64,000 nt of DNA from Thelephora terrestris (lineage: Eukaryota; Basidiomycota; Agaricomycetes; Thelephorales; Thelephoraceae), in contig WIUZ02000005.1 in assembly GCA_015956445.1 (NCBI GenBank), positions 1,240,001-1,304,000 of the forward strand. The letters run 5' to 3'. The notes below the pieces were generated by a model. The model did not search any database. It was not told the origin of the DNA and saw only the letters and a program-made list of their open reading frames with translations. The position numbers were made by a program, and so were the translations under genes. Shown here piece after piece: positions 23,796 through 36,280 of this stretch (the stretch's first letter is position 1; each line of letters opens with the position of its first letter).

Positions 23796-24260
23796 TGTTG
23801 AGAGCGAAGGAAGGGGAGGGGGTGGTGTTAAAATGCTGGGTTGACTGAACAGGGGTAAGCGTGGGATAAGAGTCGTAGATACTGAAACAGATAGGAGGTC
23901 GCACCTTAGGACCAAATTCAGGGATGTAGGAGGGCTAACGAACATGTTTCTACCCTTCAGACAGTTAAGTATGTTGGGTGGAAGTGGGGAGAGAAAGAGG
24001 AATAGTGGGGCCCAGTTCGCTGCTCCGTGAGAGTATTTTTGTTCTTGTGGGCGCTCCGTTCTTGAATAAGGTTTCGTGATCGGGTAATCCTTCCATAACT
24101 AAGTTAGCGCGACTGGCATTGCTAACATAATCATTGATGGTTCCCTACGTTTCTATGGCATTCTTCTTCCTGCCCAACCGTGCTTTCCTTTTCAGTTGAT
24201 GGGGAGAGGGGGGCAATTGGGGCGAATGGGATAGGATAATGACTGTGGGGAATGGGTTTT

Positions 24261-27200
24261 TTAGGGAGAGGACGATTCTGAGTCGTTTCCTGACTGAGAA
24301 TCTTGCGTACCTTCGTCTGATTGTTCCTGAGAGATCTCGTGTTCAACTTCGTTATCAGTGCCAACTAGTGTGGCCCAATGGTCTAGATCCTGTCTTTTAA
24401 CGTAAGGGATTAGCCTATAGGCGGCCACATGTTCCGTTAGTTCACTGCTATCCATTTCTTCCAAGACATATGATCCTCCTTGAGTCCTTCTGATGACACG
24501 ATAAGGGCCCATGTATCTATCTGCAGTCTTCCTTTCAATAGACACACTGTTCTCAATCCGGTTGTTTCATACTAAGACTAAGTCACCTGACTGATAAGCT
24601 CCTATTTTGAGTCGTCTAGCAAACTTCTTTTCGTAGGCTTGCTTGGATCTGAACCTTGATTTCTGGAGAATTTTCTTTGCTTTGGCTATGTCTTCTGGAA
24701 GCCTAAGGAGTTGACGTGCCCTAGTTTGCACTAGTTCGTCTCTGGTCATGCCTGGTCTGAAGTCGTTAACTAAAAATGTTGCATCAGCGAGATCTCCTGG
24801 CAGCAAGGGATGTACACCGTGTAGGAGGTAATAAGGGCTGTATCCTGTGGATTTGCGTACTGTGATCCTGTCAGCGTAATTAGCAGCTGAAACATACAGA
24901 GGCCATTTGGACAAGTCTCCTTTGCACAACTTTACTAAGGCTTCTCGGATGTTGTAGTGTCCACGTTCGACTGGTCCATTGGCTTGAGAATTGTAGGGAG
25001 AGATCTTGATGTGACGTATTCCATATTTGGTCAGTAGCTCAGAGAATTCCTTTCCAAAAGAAGGTCCGTTATCTGTGACCACTTCCTGGACTATCCCATA
25101 ACGTAGGATGATTTTCTTAAGGAAAAACCTAGCCATGACTTTGGCTTTGTCTCTTGCTATTGCTTTGCATTCCGTTACACCAGACAGGTCATCTCTACAA
25201 TTAATCAACCAACACTTGCCTCTGGCTAAGGGCATGCTCATTACATCCACGTATACCTTACTGAACAGACTTGGCGGGTGGGAAATTGTGACAGGAATAT
25301 GCATCTTCTTGGTACTTCTGAGTTGACAAGTATGACAGCTCTGTATGTGTTCCTTGATCTGGTTCCTCATTCCTGGCCAAAAGTACCGGAGGGTTAGAAG
25401 TTGTTCTACGGCCCAAACTCCATTGTGACCTATGTTCTCATGGGCTTCCCATAGTATTTCCTTTCTTCGTTCTTTAGGGAAAATCACGACTTGGGAAGGA
25501 TAGCCTAAACGTTTCTTGTACATATGAGCTTCCTTCATATAGAATGGTTTAGCTTTGTTTAGGAAAGCCTTCCTGTGCTTGGCAAACCGGAATTCTGGTA
25601 CTTTCTTGGTAATCAGGAACCGTAGGATGGCAACGAGGTCATCATCAGAATATTGATGGCCTGATGCTACTGCGTAAGAGGCTTTAACGCTGTCATCCAA
25701 AAAGGTGGCATCTCCCAAATGGGGGTAAGCAAGGGGTTCAGGGTCTGACTGAACTGGGGAGGTGATAACTGGTAAAGGAGGGGAGGGCTCATCATGAACC
25801 TGAACAGCTAGAGCAATGTTATCTATCCATTCCTCTGGGTCAGATTCCTGGGATAGATCTTCTTCATCACTAGCTTGTCTTCTTCTTGATAGAGCATCAG
25901 GGCCTTGTGCTTATGCGCAGGGGTGTGAACTAACTTGAAAGTGAACTGTAGGATTGCTTTTACCCACCGATTCATAGGGGCTCCTGGAATCGTATCTGGG
26001 TTCTTCAACATTCCTCCTATGCTTGAGGCATCCACTTCAACAATGAGGTTCTTTACACCGTATAGGTAGGCTCTGAACTTGTGTAAGGCTCGATATAAAC
26101 CATAGAGTTCCAGCTTAGATTGTCCGTAGCGTTCACTATACCCACTGAAGGGGATGGATCCATATCTCGCTGGAGTACGGCGGCCCTCTTCGTCTTCTTG
26201 GGACAAAACCATGCCTATACCATGCACACTTGTGTCTACAGAGAAGTAGACTGGCCTGTCACTAGTGTAATCTATTGACCGTAGTGCTGGTGCACTTGAT
26301 ACTAGCTTCTTGAGCTTCTCAAAGGCTTCTTGGCGTTCTGGGCTCCAACAGTATTCTACGTCTTTTCTGGTTAGATCAACCAAAGGTTTAGCCAATAGGC
26401 TGAAACCTTCAATCCAAATCCGGACTGTTCCACATAAGCCTAAGAATCCTCTGAGCTCTTTGAGGTTACGAGGTACTGGCCAATTTTCAACCTTCTGAGC
26501 ATGACAATCTACTGGCTCTCTTCCTTTAGCACTGCACTTATGACCTACTATTTCTACTTCTGCGCGGCAGAGCTGCATCTTCTTGGCAGATATTGTACCA
26601 CCTGCTTCTCCGATTCTATGAAGAATTCTATGAACATCGTTGATATGCTCCCATACGTATCTTCTGATACCTGGGTTCTCTTCGAGGGTTTCCTCCTTGC
26701 CATCTGGTCCAAGGTACTTTGAAGCTGGTCCCTTGATTGGTATGTCGTCTATAAAGACTCCTGCAACATCTGGGACTTCATCATGGAGGATGAACATCAT
26801 AGTATCCTGGAATTCTGCTGGGGCATTAACGTATCCCATTGGCAGTGACGTAAGTCGGAAAACTCCTATAGGGGTCTGGAAGGCAGTAAGATCTCTACTA
26901 TGGACATCTAGGACTCTGGCATGGAAGCCCCAGTACATATCTAATACAGTATAAACACTACGTCCAGCATATGCTTCAACAAATTCTTCAATGATGGGAG
27001 GAACAGCTGAGTCCCTGATTGTTACACTATTAAGACGTCTAAGGTCATGGACTAACCTTAAACCACCGTCCTTCTTAAGAACATAGAACCACCTGGATCT
27101 ATAAGCTGTTTGGGCTCTCTCATAGACTCCAGCCTTGATCTTTTCCTTAAGGAGACGTAGGACTTCATCCTTGTGACTTAGACCTAAGGGTATGTTCTTC

Positions 27201-27805
27201 TCAGTCCATGGTTCGTGCTCAATAGTAGGAATGATGTAATCAGAGAAGTAATCATTACGAAATGTTCCTCTTTCGTCCTCATCAAAGGCTATACTCCTTT
27301 CGTTGAGGCACAAAACATATTGCAACAATTTATGTTCCTCAGTTGACAACTCCTCATGGTTATCAATATCAAGCTCTTTCATCCGTTCAGATGTAATCCT
27401 AGTAGTAGGGGAAAAGGTAGGGGGGTGGTAGGGTAACTTAGGGAGGTTGAGGAGAGGGTCTTGAGGGAAGCTACGTCGAGGCTTCTGATGTTCAGGAATC
27501 GGCATTGCCACAGGCTTTACCCTGTCCTGAACCTTCCTATACTTGAATACAGCGTAAGGGGGGTTTTGAGGGGTTGCAGGCGTATCACAATCTTCCTCAG
27601 AATCCGAGCTATCGTACTGATGCATTAAGCTGGGTAGTTCATTCCAAGATTCTTGGTCAGAACAGCTCTGTTCAGATTGGACATCCCATTCTGAGTCCGA
27701 TTGAGGCCTGCAGGAGGTGACGGAGTGAGGGGGAACAGAGGGAGAGATGGGTCGTACCCAAACTTTCCTAGCCCTATTCATCGTTTTAACAGGTCTGTGG
27801 GACAT
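24261..27805 (-). pseudogene. Gypsy III pol (RT-RNase H-integrase), two lesions
   Basis: ATG at 27805. The order is an acidic Ser/Pro N-terminus, then RT (RSRWFYVLKKDGGLRLVHDL; active site FIDDIPIKG), RNase H-like (FSVDTSVHGIGMVLS, HTPAHKHK), zinc-binding HHCC (HENIGHNGVW..CHTCQLR), the integrase core with D, D, E at DVMSM, VTDNGPSF and NGPVERGHY, and a GPY/F-type C-terminus (RYMGPYRVIRR). One base appears lost near 25900-25905, which shifts the frame. TGA at 24567-24569 replaces an expected CGA. No gag or protease precedes it. Fix neither lesion and it is inactive. Confidence 0.85.
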
Positions 27806-28160
27806 GGTGGGAAAATAAAGATTTTTATTTCACCTGTACCTACAGGTACCCACAGCAAACAGGAAAAAAAAAAAAAAATTGCAAGCAAGGGGTGGGCGGG
27901 AGGGAGAGAAAGAAAAAAAAATTAAAAAAGCAAAAATTAAAAATTAAAAAATATAGCTAGAGGAGGGAGAAGGCGGAGGAAGAGTAGGGGAAAAACGGGA
28001 CCGAGAGGGGCCGAAAAAAAAACGAAGGAGACTGAGCTACGATCGAAGAGGTAGCGGTCGTGAGAAACGGAGACAGAAAAGGAAAGAGGGGAAAAGCCGA
28101 TTGGAAAACCGGGAGAGAGAAAGAAAGGAAAAAAAAAGATTAAAACGACGTAGGCGGAGA
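27806..28160. other. Purine-rich spacer, no gene
   Basis: A/G-rich on the plus strand with poly-A tracts (27867-27880 and 27914-27950). The minus strand is C/T-rich, as in the gypsy I/II LTRs, but no LTR ends were found. Confidence 0.4.
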
Positions 28161-29526
28161 CACTGGGGACAAGGGTTGGTTTGTTGAGTCAGTAAAGTGT
28201 GAGTAAATCACAAGTAAATGGAAAAATAACCCAGCCAAATACCTGCCTGGCAAGCACAAAGCAAATTCACAATTTACTGAGCCAATTTACCTGCAATTTA
28301 CTGGGTTCAGTATGTGCTCAGTATGTTTGCAGTTTACTGGGTCATGTGACCATGGTTTTCCCATTAGGGAAACCTTGGAAAAATTTACAATTTACTGGAT
28401 GAATTTACCAGCGATTTACTGAGCCACTTGCCTAATCAGTATGTTTTTAATTTGCTGAGTGGTTTGATCGTGATTTACTGGACTCAGTAAACTGGAAAAA
28501 AACCAAACTGGTTTACTGACAACGTCCCTGATTGGCCAATTTGAAAAATAGCCGAAAATTTACCTGGACGTGTCATTGTCAGTAAACTGCAAGTTTTCTT
28601 TCAGTAAATTGGAAATACACGTCAGGTAAACTGGGAAAACATGTGACAGTTTGATCGTGGTTTACTGGACTCAGTAAATCAGAAAAAAACCTAACCGGTT
28701 TACTGACGATGTACCTGATTGGCTAATTTGAAAAAAACTCGAAATTTTACCAGGACGTGTCTTTATCAGTAAACTGCAAGTTTTCTTTCAGTAAATCGCA
28801 AGTACACGTAAAGTAAACCAGAAAACATGTGTAAACTGTAAGTAAATTCAAAGTTTACGTGTTTTCTGGTTTACTTTACGTGTACTTGCGATTTACTGAA
28901 AGAAAACTTGCAGTTTACTGATAAAGACACGTCCTGGTAAAATTTCGAGTTTTTTTCAAATTAGCCAATCAGGTACATCGTCAGTAAACCGGTTAGGTTT
29001 TTTTCTGATTTACTGAGTCCAGTAAACCACGATCAAACTGTCACATGTTTTCCCAGTTTACCTGACGTGTATTTCCAATTTACTGAAAGAAAACTTGCAG
29101 TTTACTGACAATGACACGTCCAGGTAAATTTTCGGCTATTTTTCAAATTGGCCAATCAGGGACGTTGTCAGTAAACCAGTTTGGTTTTTTTCCAGTTTAC
29201 TGAGTCCAGTAAATCACGATCAAACCACTCAGCAAATTAAAAACATACTGATTAGGCAAGTGGCTCAGTAAATCGCTGGTAAATTCATCCAGTAAATTGT
29301 AAATTTTTCCAAGGTTTCCCTAATGGGAAAACCATGGTCACATGACCCAGTAAACTGCAAACATACTGAGCACATACTGAACCCAGTAAATTGCAGGTAA
29401 ATTGGCTCAGTAAATTGTGAATTTGCTTTGTGCTTGCCAGGCAAGTATTTTGCTGGGTTCTTTTTCCATTTGCTTGTGATTTACTCACAGTTTACTGACT
29501 TGGTAAACCAACCCCTGCCCCCAGTG
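28161..29526. mobile_element. CACTG..CAGTG foldback element, subfamily IV
   Basis: A 1366-bp palindrome centred near 28844. It starts CACTGGGGACAAGGGTTGG, and AGA is duplicated at 28158-28160 and 29527-29529. It is rich in CAGTAAA/TTTACTG units. The mirrored ORFs 28199-28402 and 29285-29488 are palindrome translations, not genes. Confidence 0.85.
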
Positions 29527-30186
29527 AGAAAAGATTAGAATGAGACCGGAGAGAATAAATATGGGGAGGGCGTGGAACGGCGAACGCGGGGAACTAAAAA
29601 AAAGATTTGAAGTAGGGGAAAAAGTCGGAAACAGCGCGACCGCGGGGAACGTTTTAGAGGTGAGTCGCGTGCCGGAAAGTCAAATGAAAATATGGGGTAG
29701 GGGATGGATATGCGAGAGACCGGGTAAAAGGGTCTGAAGATTACCGGAGTGCCGGAACACCTGACACTTGAAAATGAGAAAAATTTGATTACCTTGGGAC
29801 ACACGCGAGCGGCAGAGAAGCCGAAGGCTTATCACACGAGGTATACGGGAAACGGGGCGGAAACTCTGTTTGTGGGAGGTAAACTAAGAGGGAGGTAGTC
29901 TACCTAAATACGGAAATACCAAGTAGATGAGCGCGGAACAAGAGTGGGGAGGAAAGGTGGAAACGAACTACGTATATCGAATACGGAGTAAGGAAGGGAA
30001 AGGGGCCGGGACCAAAAGAGGGAGGCCGGACGAAAGGGGAGAACTAAGGGTAACGAGAACGGAAAAGGGGTCGTCGACGAAGGACGAATGTTCAAACGAT
30101 GGCCGGCGTTGAACAAGGGGAAGGAGTTGGGGAGGAGGCCTATGTGAGAGATCGGCGGCGGAAAAAGCGGGCGGCAGTGGTGGAAA
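29527..30186. other. Purine-rich spacer, no supported gene
   Basis: Continues the G/A-rich stretch between two foldbacks. Its ORFs on both strands are low-complexity (Ser/Pro/Phe or Arg/Gly/Glu). I see nothing I can support as a gene. Confidence 0.4.
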
Positions 30187-30687
30187 CACTGGGGGCAAGG
30201 GCACCTGGAATCGGTGATTACATCTTGATTACATGGTGAGTTCGTGTGCACTTTTCAATAATTGTAATCGCCGATTCCAGGTTGATTACATTTCAAATGT
30301 TACCTTGACATGTAATCCAACCAATGTCCACCAATTCCATTTGAAATGTTCTCAACAAATGTTTCTGGGATGCTTTTGACCTGTCAGCAAAAATGATACT
30401 GCAATGTAATCAGCATGTTCTTCAATCGTCCGAGATGTAATCTAAATGCGCTCAAAAACATGAGATGTTTTCACAATGTACCCACTGGGCAAATTCAGGA
30501 AACATTGCTTGGGAACATCTTGAGAAGATTTCAAATGGAGTTGGTGGCAACAGTTGGATTACATGTCAAGGTAACATTTGAAATGTAATCAACCTGGAAT
30601 TGGCAATTACAATTATTGAAAAGTGCACATGAACTCACCATGTAATCAAGATGTAATCACTGATTCCAGGTGCCCCTGCCCCCAGTG
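30187..30687. mobile_element. CACTG..CAGTG foldback element, subfamily III
   Basis: A 501-bp palindrome with AAA duplicated (30184-30186 and 30688-30690). It starts CACTGGGGGCAAGGGCACC, with internal GATTACA-type units. It is nearly identical to 32778-33278. Confidence 0.85.
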
Positions 30688-31900
30688 AAACAATGTGCGG
30701 CAGGCCGACAAGGGGCCGTCGTGCACGAGAGGGGTGGCGGCGGTGACGGAATAGCAGGTCGAACGGAAGGAGAGAGAAAACAGAGGTGGGAGTGGACCTG
30801 AGAACAGGTGATCCGGGTGAGCGAGGGGATCGAGGAGGGTGGTGGTGGCGGCGCGGCGTTGCACGCAGACAAGAAACTTTGAGGGAGAGGGTCGACGGTT
30901 GGACGTTGCCGAAGAGGTTTGAGGGGTTCGCGTTCGCGTTGGGGCGAAGGGACGGGCGGGCGGACAAACGAGGCTGAGATGGCACGGAAATTAGGGGGGG
31001 GGAGGTAAGATAAGCAGAAATATCAAAAGAAACAGAGAGATAGGAATAAAAAATTATAGGACGGGACGCGGAGAGGGGATTAGGATAGGATAGGCTATTC
31101 GAGAAGAGGGGGCTCGGAGAAGGGAAAAAGAAAACAAAGAAAAAGAGGCAGAAAAGAGGCGGAAAAGGAAGGAGACGGCGGACTCAACAAAGACGCAACG
31201 GCTGTGCGGAACCCTTTCCAAATGATTCAGGGGCTGACCAGCGTAGGCCGTTCTGTAGGATGGTACCGGTTGCGAGCGCGAGGAGAGAGAGGAAGGCGAG
31301 AGATAGAGGAGAGAAGGAAGACCTGGGAGGTAGATATTAGGCGGGAGGGGGTTTTACTGTTTGACGACAAACGGCGGCGTGAACGGGGAATCGAAGGGTC
31401 GTAGGATGTCGACGAAGAGGTGTAGAGTCCAAAAAGAGAGTTTTCGGAGGGCAGGGAGGAGGTTTGAGGTAGAGATCGGGGCGGGTTTGAGGTCCGTTGA
31501 AGGCAGGAGGCCGAGAGGATAGGTTGCCAAGCAGGCAGATCAACGAGCGGAAGACGCACCAGAGGCGTTGCAGTCGACCAGCGAGAGGCGGTCCAGACGT
31601 TTGTCGAGAACGCGGACAAAAGAGAGGGGAGGACGGTTGGGGGGTCGTAGGGGAGAGGGAAAGAGATAGAGGGCGCTAATAAGTCAAGAGCTCAAAGAGT
31701 TAAGTCAATAAGCGACGTACGCGTAAAGATGGGGTCAGGAACCGGGGATCGGATCGAAGGCTTCTAAGAATCTGATCGCTTAGACTGAATTGAGATGGGG
31801 TGTTTTGATGGGATGGGACGTGCGAATAGATTAGAGAGGACGTGCAGTAGATTGAACGTCAGAGAGTAGACAATAAATCGGCGGGGAAAAGGGACGTACG
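30688..31900. other. Purine-rich spacer, no supported gene
   Basis: G/A-rich on the plus strand. ORFs on both strands are biased in composition. Removing the two foldbacks leaves about 2.2 kb of this composition between gypsy III pol and gene Y; it may be old LTR sequence. Confidence 0.35.
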
Positions 31901-32571
31901 TCAAAGTGCTTCAACGGCCTTGGCTTCTTGATCAACATGAGGAGGAGAGGAGGCCTCAGTGGCGCAAGCTTGGTTTTCCTGCCGGGCGCCAGCAGCATAG
32001 GCCGAGTACACGAGTTGATAAAGATACTGGAAGCAACTCATGAGGGTGGCGATATTACGTCCGTGCTCTTCGAGAGCGAACTGAGTCTTTGGGCCGTAGA
32101 ATTTTTTGAAGGTCGCCATATCTTGCTTGAGTTCGGCGATATCCGAGTCGTTATCCCTGGTGGCGAGGATAAGGAGGGCTGAATCGACGTCGTCCCGAAG
32201 GCTCTTCAGTTCCCGATCGTAGGCCTGGTGGTTATCTTCAACTGTTTTCGCGAGTCCTTCAAGGTCGGGCGCCAACGTTACCATCTTATCGAGCCTCGCC
32301 TTGATGGACTCGGCGTCAATGTGAGTGGCTTTGATCCTTCTTTCCACAACCTTAATTTCACCGTTTAGCCGAGTCAGATCCATCCTCGCGCCTGCCAGCC
32401 GCTCATCAATTACCGTGCGGGCGTGGAATCGCCGAAGGCCTCGGGGGTCGTCCGTATTGTACGCCATCTCCTGACATTCTCGTTCCCGCGCCTCGCAACA
32501 CCGCGTCTCATTAAATTTCCACCGCAAATTCGTAAGTAGGCACCCATCCTCTGTCAGGGTTGTGGGCCTGC

Positions 32572-33699
32572 TTACTGTTTGTGGGGCGCTAGAGGATTAG
32601 CGGAGGGATGAGGGGTGTCGGGCCTAGTCTTGAAGGGGGTTCCGGGTGTGGAAACGAGGGGAGGAGGGATATCGAGAGAGAGAGGTGACTCTGTTTGATA
32701 AGGGTGCACGGGTGAGTGGTAGTCTTGGCAGAACTGGCTAAGTTGCTGCACGAACAGCTCGAAGTCTTGGTCACTAACACTGGGGGCAGGGGCACCTGGA
32801 ATCAGTGATTACATCTTGATTACATGGTAAGTTCATGTGCACTTTTCAATGATTGTAATCGCCAATTCCAGGTCGATTACATTTCAAATGTTACCTTGAC
32901 ATGTAATCCAACTGTTGCCACCAACTCCATTTGAAATTTCCTCAAGATGTTCCCAAGCAATGTTTCCTGAATGTGCCCAGTGGGTACATTGTGAAAACAT
33001 CTCATGTTTTTGAGCGCATTTAGATTACATCTCGGACAATTGAAGAACATGCTGATTACATTGCAGTATCATTTTTGCCAACAGGTCAAAAGCATCCCAG
33101 AAACATTTGTTGAGAACATTTCAAGGGGAATTGGTGGACATTGGTTGGATTACATGTCAAGGTAACATTTGAAATGTAATCAACCTGGAATCGGCGATTA
33201 CAATTGTTGAAAAGTGCACATGAACTCACCATGTAATCAAGATGTAATCACCAATTCCAGGTGCCCCTGCCCCCAGTGTAAGGCGTTCGAAGCTGACGAG
33301 ATATTCTATAACCGAATAAGCTAATTCAGTTGGGATTTCCCACCAAAGAACGATGATAGCAGGAGAGTGAGTATGGATGTTAGTGGTGAGGTGAACACGT
33401 GGGGAGGGAAAGTAAAAGGCTGGACTGATACTGAAGTAGACAGTCGCAAGGACGCTCTCAGTAAGATCTGAATTCCAAAGGAATTGATGATCGGCTCCTA
33501 GAAGAAAAGGAGGAGTAGTGACTCCGGCGTTGAGAGCTGCAAAGGGGCGATAGTAAGGGAAATGGGTGAGTAAACCGGCGGTTCGGTTTACTTGAAGACT
33601 TCTGATGAGTTTATACTCCCAGATAGACCTCCTAGCATCAGGGACGATTGGTCGTTGAACTGGGCTTGTAGAGGGGAAGGGGTTAGGGGCACTGAACAT
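32572..33699 (-). pseudogene. Gene Z of E4 (about 207 aa), interrupted by foldback
   Basis: ATG at 33699 (MFSAPNPFPSTSPVQRPIV), stop TAA at 32572-32574, 20 bp inside the element end. The foldback at 32778-33278 splits it. With one TTA duplicate removed, SFERL joins SDQDFELFVQQL in frame, giving 208 codons including the stop. The middle is aromatic and aliphatic (ATVYFSISPAFYF, IIVLWWEIPTELAYSVIEYL), the tail Pro/Thr-rich. A TATATAAGG box lies about 145 bp upstream (near 33845), followed by a likely 5'UTR intron. No family was recognised. It is in the LTR sense of the element, unlike gene W. Confidence 0.6.
32778..33278. mobile_element. CACTG..CAGTG foldback element, subfamily III
   Basis: A 501-bp palindrome with TAA at 32775-32777 and 33279-33281. 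Same length and sequence type as 30187-30687. It is the youngest layer in the stack foldback > E4 > gene Y. Confidence 0.85.
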
Positions 33700-34350
33700 A
33701 CACTGGCAGGAGGATTCCTGCTGAAATGAGTCAGAAAGGGTAAGATGTGAGGAGAATTCCTCAGCTTACTTTGTATTCGGGTTGTAGGTAGAGGAGTACA
33801 GAAGAGATTGAGAATGGGGGAAGAAAGGAGCAAACGCTCTTCCTTATATACCCAATCCTCTACAGGAGTCATTATTTTACAACGAGTCAAACAGGAGTCA
33901 ACATGGTCTGTGCGTAGTTTAGGGTAGGTTAGACAAGTCAGAGGAGTGGGACTTTGGAACGACGAATGACAAAATGAAATAGGGGAACAATAGTGACAGA
34001 GTCATTAAGAACATAATGGGGATTTCTCTCGATCGACGGTGGTACTAGAAGACTGGCGGGGATTTCTCCCGATCAGTGGGAACTTCTCTCGTTTCACGGT
34101 AGCAGTAGAAGACGGGTGGGGATTTCCCATGATCAATGGGGATTTCTCCGAGTTGATGGGATCGCGATTGGGGTTGAGGGTTCGCTTATCCTAATGGGGA
34201 TGTTTAATAGATAATTAGTTACTGTTTTCCCCTTTTGGTTTTCTTTGAGTCAAGATGTATTTAAGTCAGGGGGATTAATGATCGTTCCCCTCATCGTCTC
34301 TTTTCCACTCCCACCAAATCAACTACTACTCTCTAAACATCTATCTCACC
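33700..34350. promoter_or_regulatory. E4 divergent promoter region
   Basis: Minus-strand TATATAAGG near 33845 serves gene Z. Plus-strand TATTTAAG at about 34258-34265 serves gene W. Between them are CATGGTCTGTGCG (33903), also found in E1, and a 60-bp-period repeat built on GGGGATTTCTCTCGATC and GTAGAAGACNGG (34017-34160). Confidence 0.55.
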
Positions 34351-35254
34351 ATGTCTGCCTTCGTCGCCAGCAACGCCATACTCAACGCTGCCGCTACTCC
34401 CTTCACTCCGTCCTTTGAGACGGCTGTTCCTTACGACGTGGAGCAACACTTGTACGATACTCCCGCCAACATCGCCCATGACAATCAGGTGGCGGTAGAC
34501 TTTCTGACCGCTCACAACGCTCCTGCCGAATTCTGGGAACAGGCCGGGTATGAAGATCCTTGACTTGCTGGGCCTCGGGTTGAGGCTAGACACCCCGGAG
34601 CCGTCCTTTTGTTGGACGCCATGGAGAGGGAGCGGGAGGATCGGATTGCGAAGTTGGAGAAGCGCGTGGATCTTATGTATGTCATCATGAACAGTTTAAA
34701 TGATGACTTCTCTCACTTTGCCTTGGAACATTGGGGACCCTTCCAGGCATCTCTCTTCCGATATTTCGGACACCCATGTCACGGGGCTTATTGCACTGAC
34801 CCCCCCTGCAAGTCCCCAGTCATCCCTTCGCCACCGCCAGGATCAGGGCATTCCTCTCCCTCCATCCCCTCCCTGGAGTCCTGCCCCAGTTCGCCAGATG
34901 GTGGAGAGGTCCCAGAGGAAGAAGAACCACAAGAGTCCGATGACTCGTTCTGGTCAACGCTGTCGTCCCTCCGACAAGTCACGTCAAGTTCGGATGAAGT
35001 TGAAGGTGGAAGTGGCGGGTCTCCAAGACCGCTATGGGTTCGCCTTAGTGAGCACAGCCTTGTCGGACGTGAAGCGGGAGATGCATGATAGTCTATATCA
35101 TGATGTGTTGGGGTGTAGGGAGTGTTGGCAGGATCCGGTAACGCGGGCGTATTCGTATTGTCCCGAGAGTGTATATAACCCTCACCATTTCGCTCATCGT
35201 TGCCCGTTTGCTCAGGACTGTGCATGTGACGTAGATCCGCTTGTTCTTGTCTAA
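34351..35254 (+). pseudogene. Gene W of E4, coiled-coil protein with lesions
   Basis: ATG at 34351 (MSAFVASNAILNAAATPF). TGA at 34561-34563 interrupts a frame that otherwise runs on into LAGPRVEARHPGAVLLLDAM and a coiled coil (EREREDRIAKLEKRVDLMYV), unless this marks an unrecognised intron. Then come FALEHWGPFQASLFRYFGHP, a Ser/Pro/Glu-rich stretch, and a frame change near 35000 leading to the ending CPFAQDCACDVDPLVLV. It is the E4 counterpart of the E1-E3 antisense genes by position and layout, and it resembles the C-terminus of gene Y. Confidence 0.55.
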
Positions 35255-36280
35255 GTTTGTAGTTTTTATTAGCTCCCCTTGTACTATTATTACTGCGAAT
35301 GAAACCAATGTCTTGAATTATTTGTGTGATCTTGGCTACTATGTCACGCGTTCGTGACATCCTCCATGATCTGGTCATCCATCTGCTTAACCTTAGCCCT
35401 CAATCCGTCCAACGTCGATCCGAAGTCCTCCTCAAGGTCGGATACTCGTTTACGAAGCTCCCAAAATTCTTCTGGATCGTGTGGCATTGGCAAAAGGTAA
35501 GGGGGTCGGTTTCCGGGGCCCGGACTCTTTGGTACGTAAAACTCCTCATCCTGCTTCATATTTTCGTCGTGATCCTGGAAATGGTGCTTGACATCGGAAA
35601 GCCAATCGCATGTCTTGTACGGGGTCGCTCCGGACTCATCCACTGCTTCCTTTTTTACCTCCGGCTTCTTTTCCTCATCCTGTTGCTTCTTCTCCTCTTC
35701 CTGTCCAAAGCTTCATCCCCTTTGCCATGCCTCCCTCAACTGAAGGAGGTCAGTTGCGACCTCACCCGTGTCCACCGTGCTACGCTCCTCTAAGACGGCG
35801 GTAATCTTCTTTACCCAATAGTCCCGATCTGGTTCGATCCCTTGGAGACGCTGGGCACTGATATCATAGGCGATCTGGAGGAGGCCTAACTTAGCAAAGA
35901 AGTCTTGGACGTCGCTCTGGTCCCCATGTTCCAGCAAGATATCCAGGTATGGTTCTAGGCGCGCGAAACTTTGATGGATTCGGTCCAGCGCTTCCTTCTT
36001 GGAGACGTCTTCCCTGTCAGACTCGGCTAACACCTTCTTGTCTTTTGCGAGTGGCGAGTTTGACGGCGCGTCATCTGTCAATTCGTCGTCCTCTTCGAAG
36101 TCGTCAGGGTAATTTAGAATAGTCGGGGAGCCGGGGCAGAGGTGGAGTCCGTCAAGGGAGTCGAACGGGGTATCGACGTGAGTAAACCCCATCCTCGGGG
36201 ATTCGTCGGACTTCGGCTGATGGTTAGCGATAGGGGGAACATGGTCGGTCATCTCGTCATCCATAACCGCGATCTTAGGT

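Larger units (their letters stand above)
32552..35359. mobile_element. Element E4 with divergent gene pair
   Basis: TGTCAGGGTTGTGGGCC at the left, ..CGTTCGTGACA at the right, TCCTC duplicated (32547-32551 and 35360-35364). It is 2808 bp, or about 2304 bp without the nested 501-bp foldback. It interrupts gene Y, whose frame is restored on removal. It carries gene Z (minus) and gene W (plus), head to head. The gene Z promoter sits where E1-E3 have their LTR-sense TATA. Confidence 0.8.

Noticed and set aside
28199-29488. Paired ORFs in the 28161-29526 foldback
   Set aside because: Both are the same palindrome sequence read from each side.
29527-31900. Ser/Pro/Phe-rich minus-strand ORFs as genes
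   Set aside because: Low-complexity translation of a pyrimidine-rich strand with overlapping ORFs in several frames.
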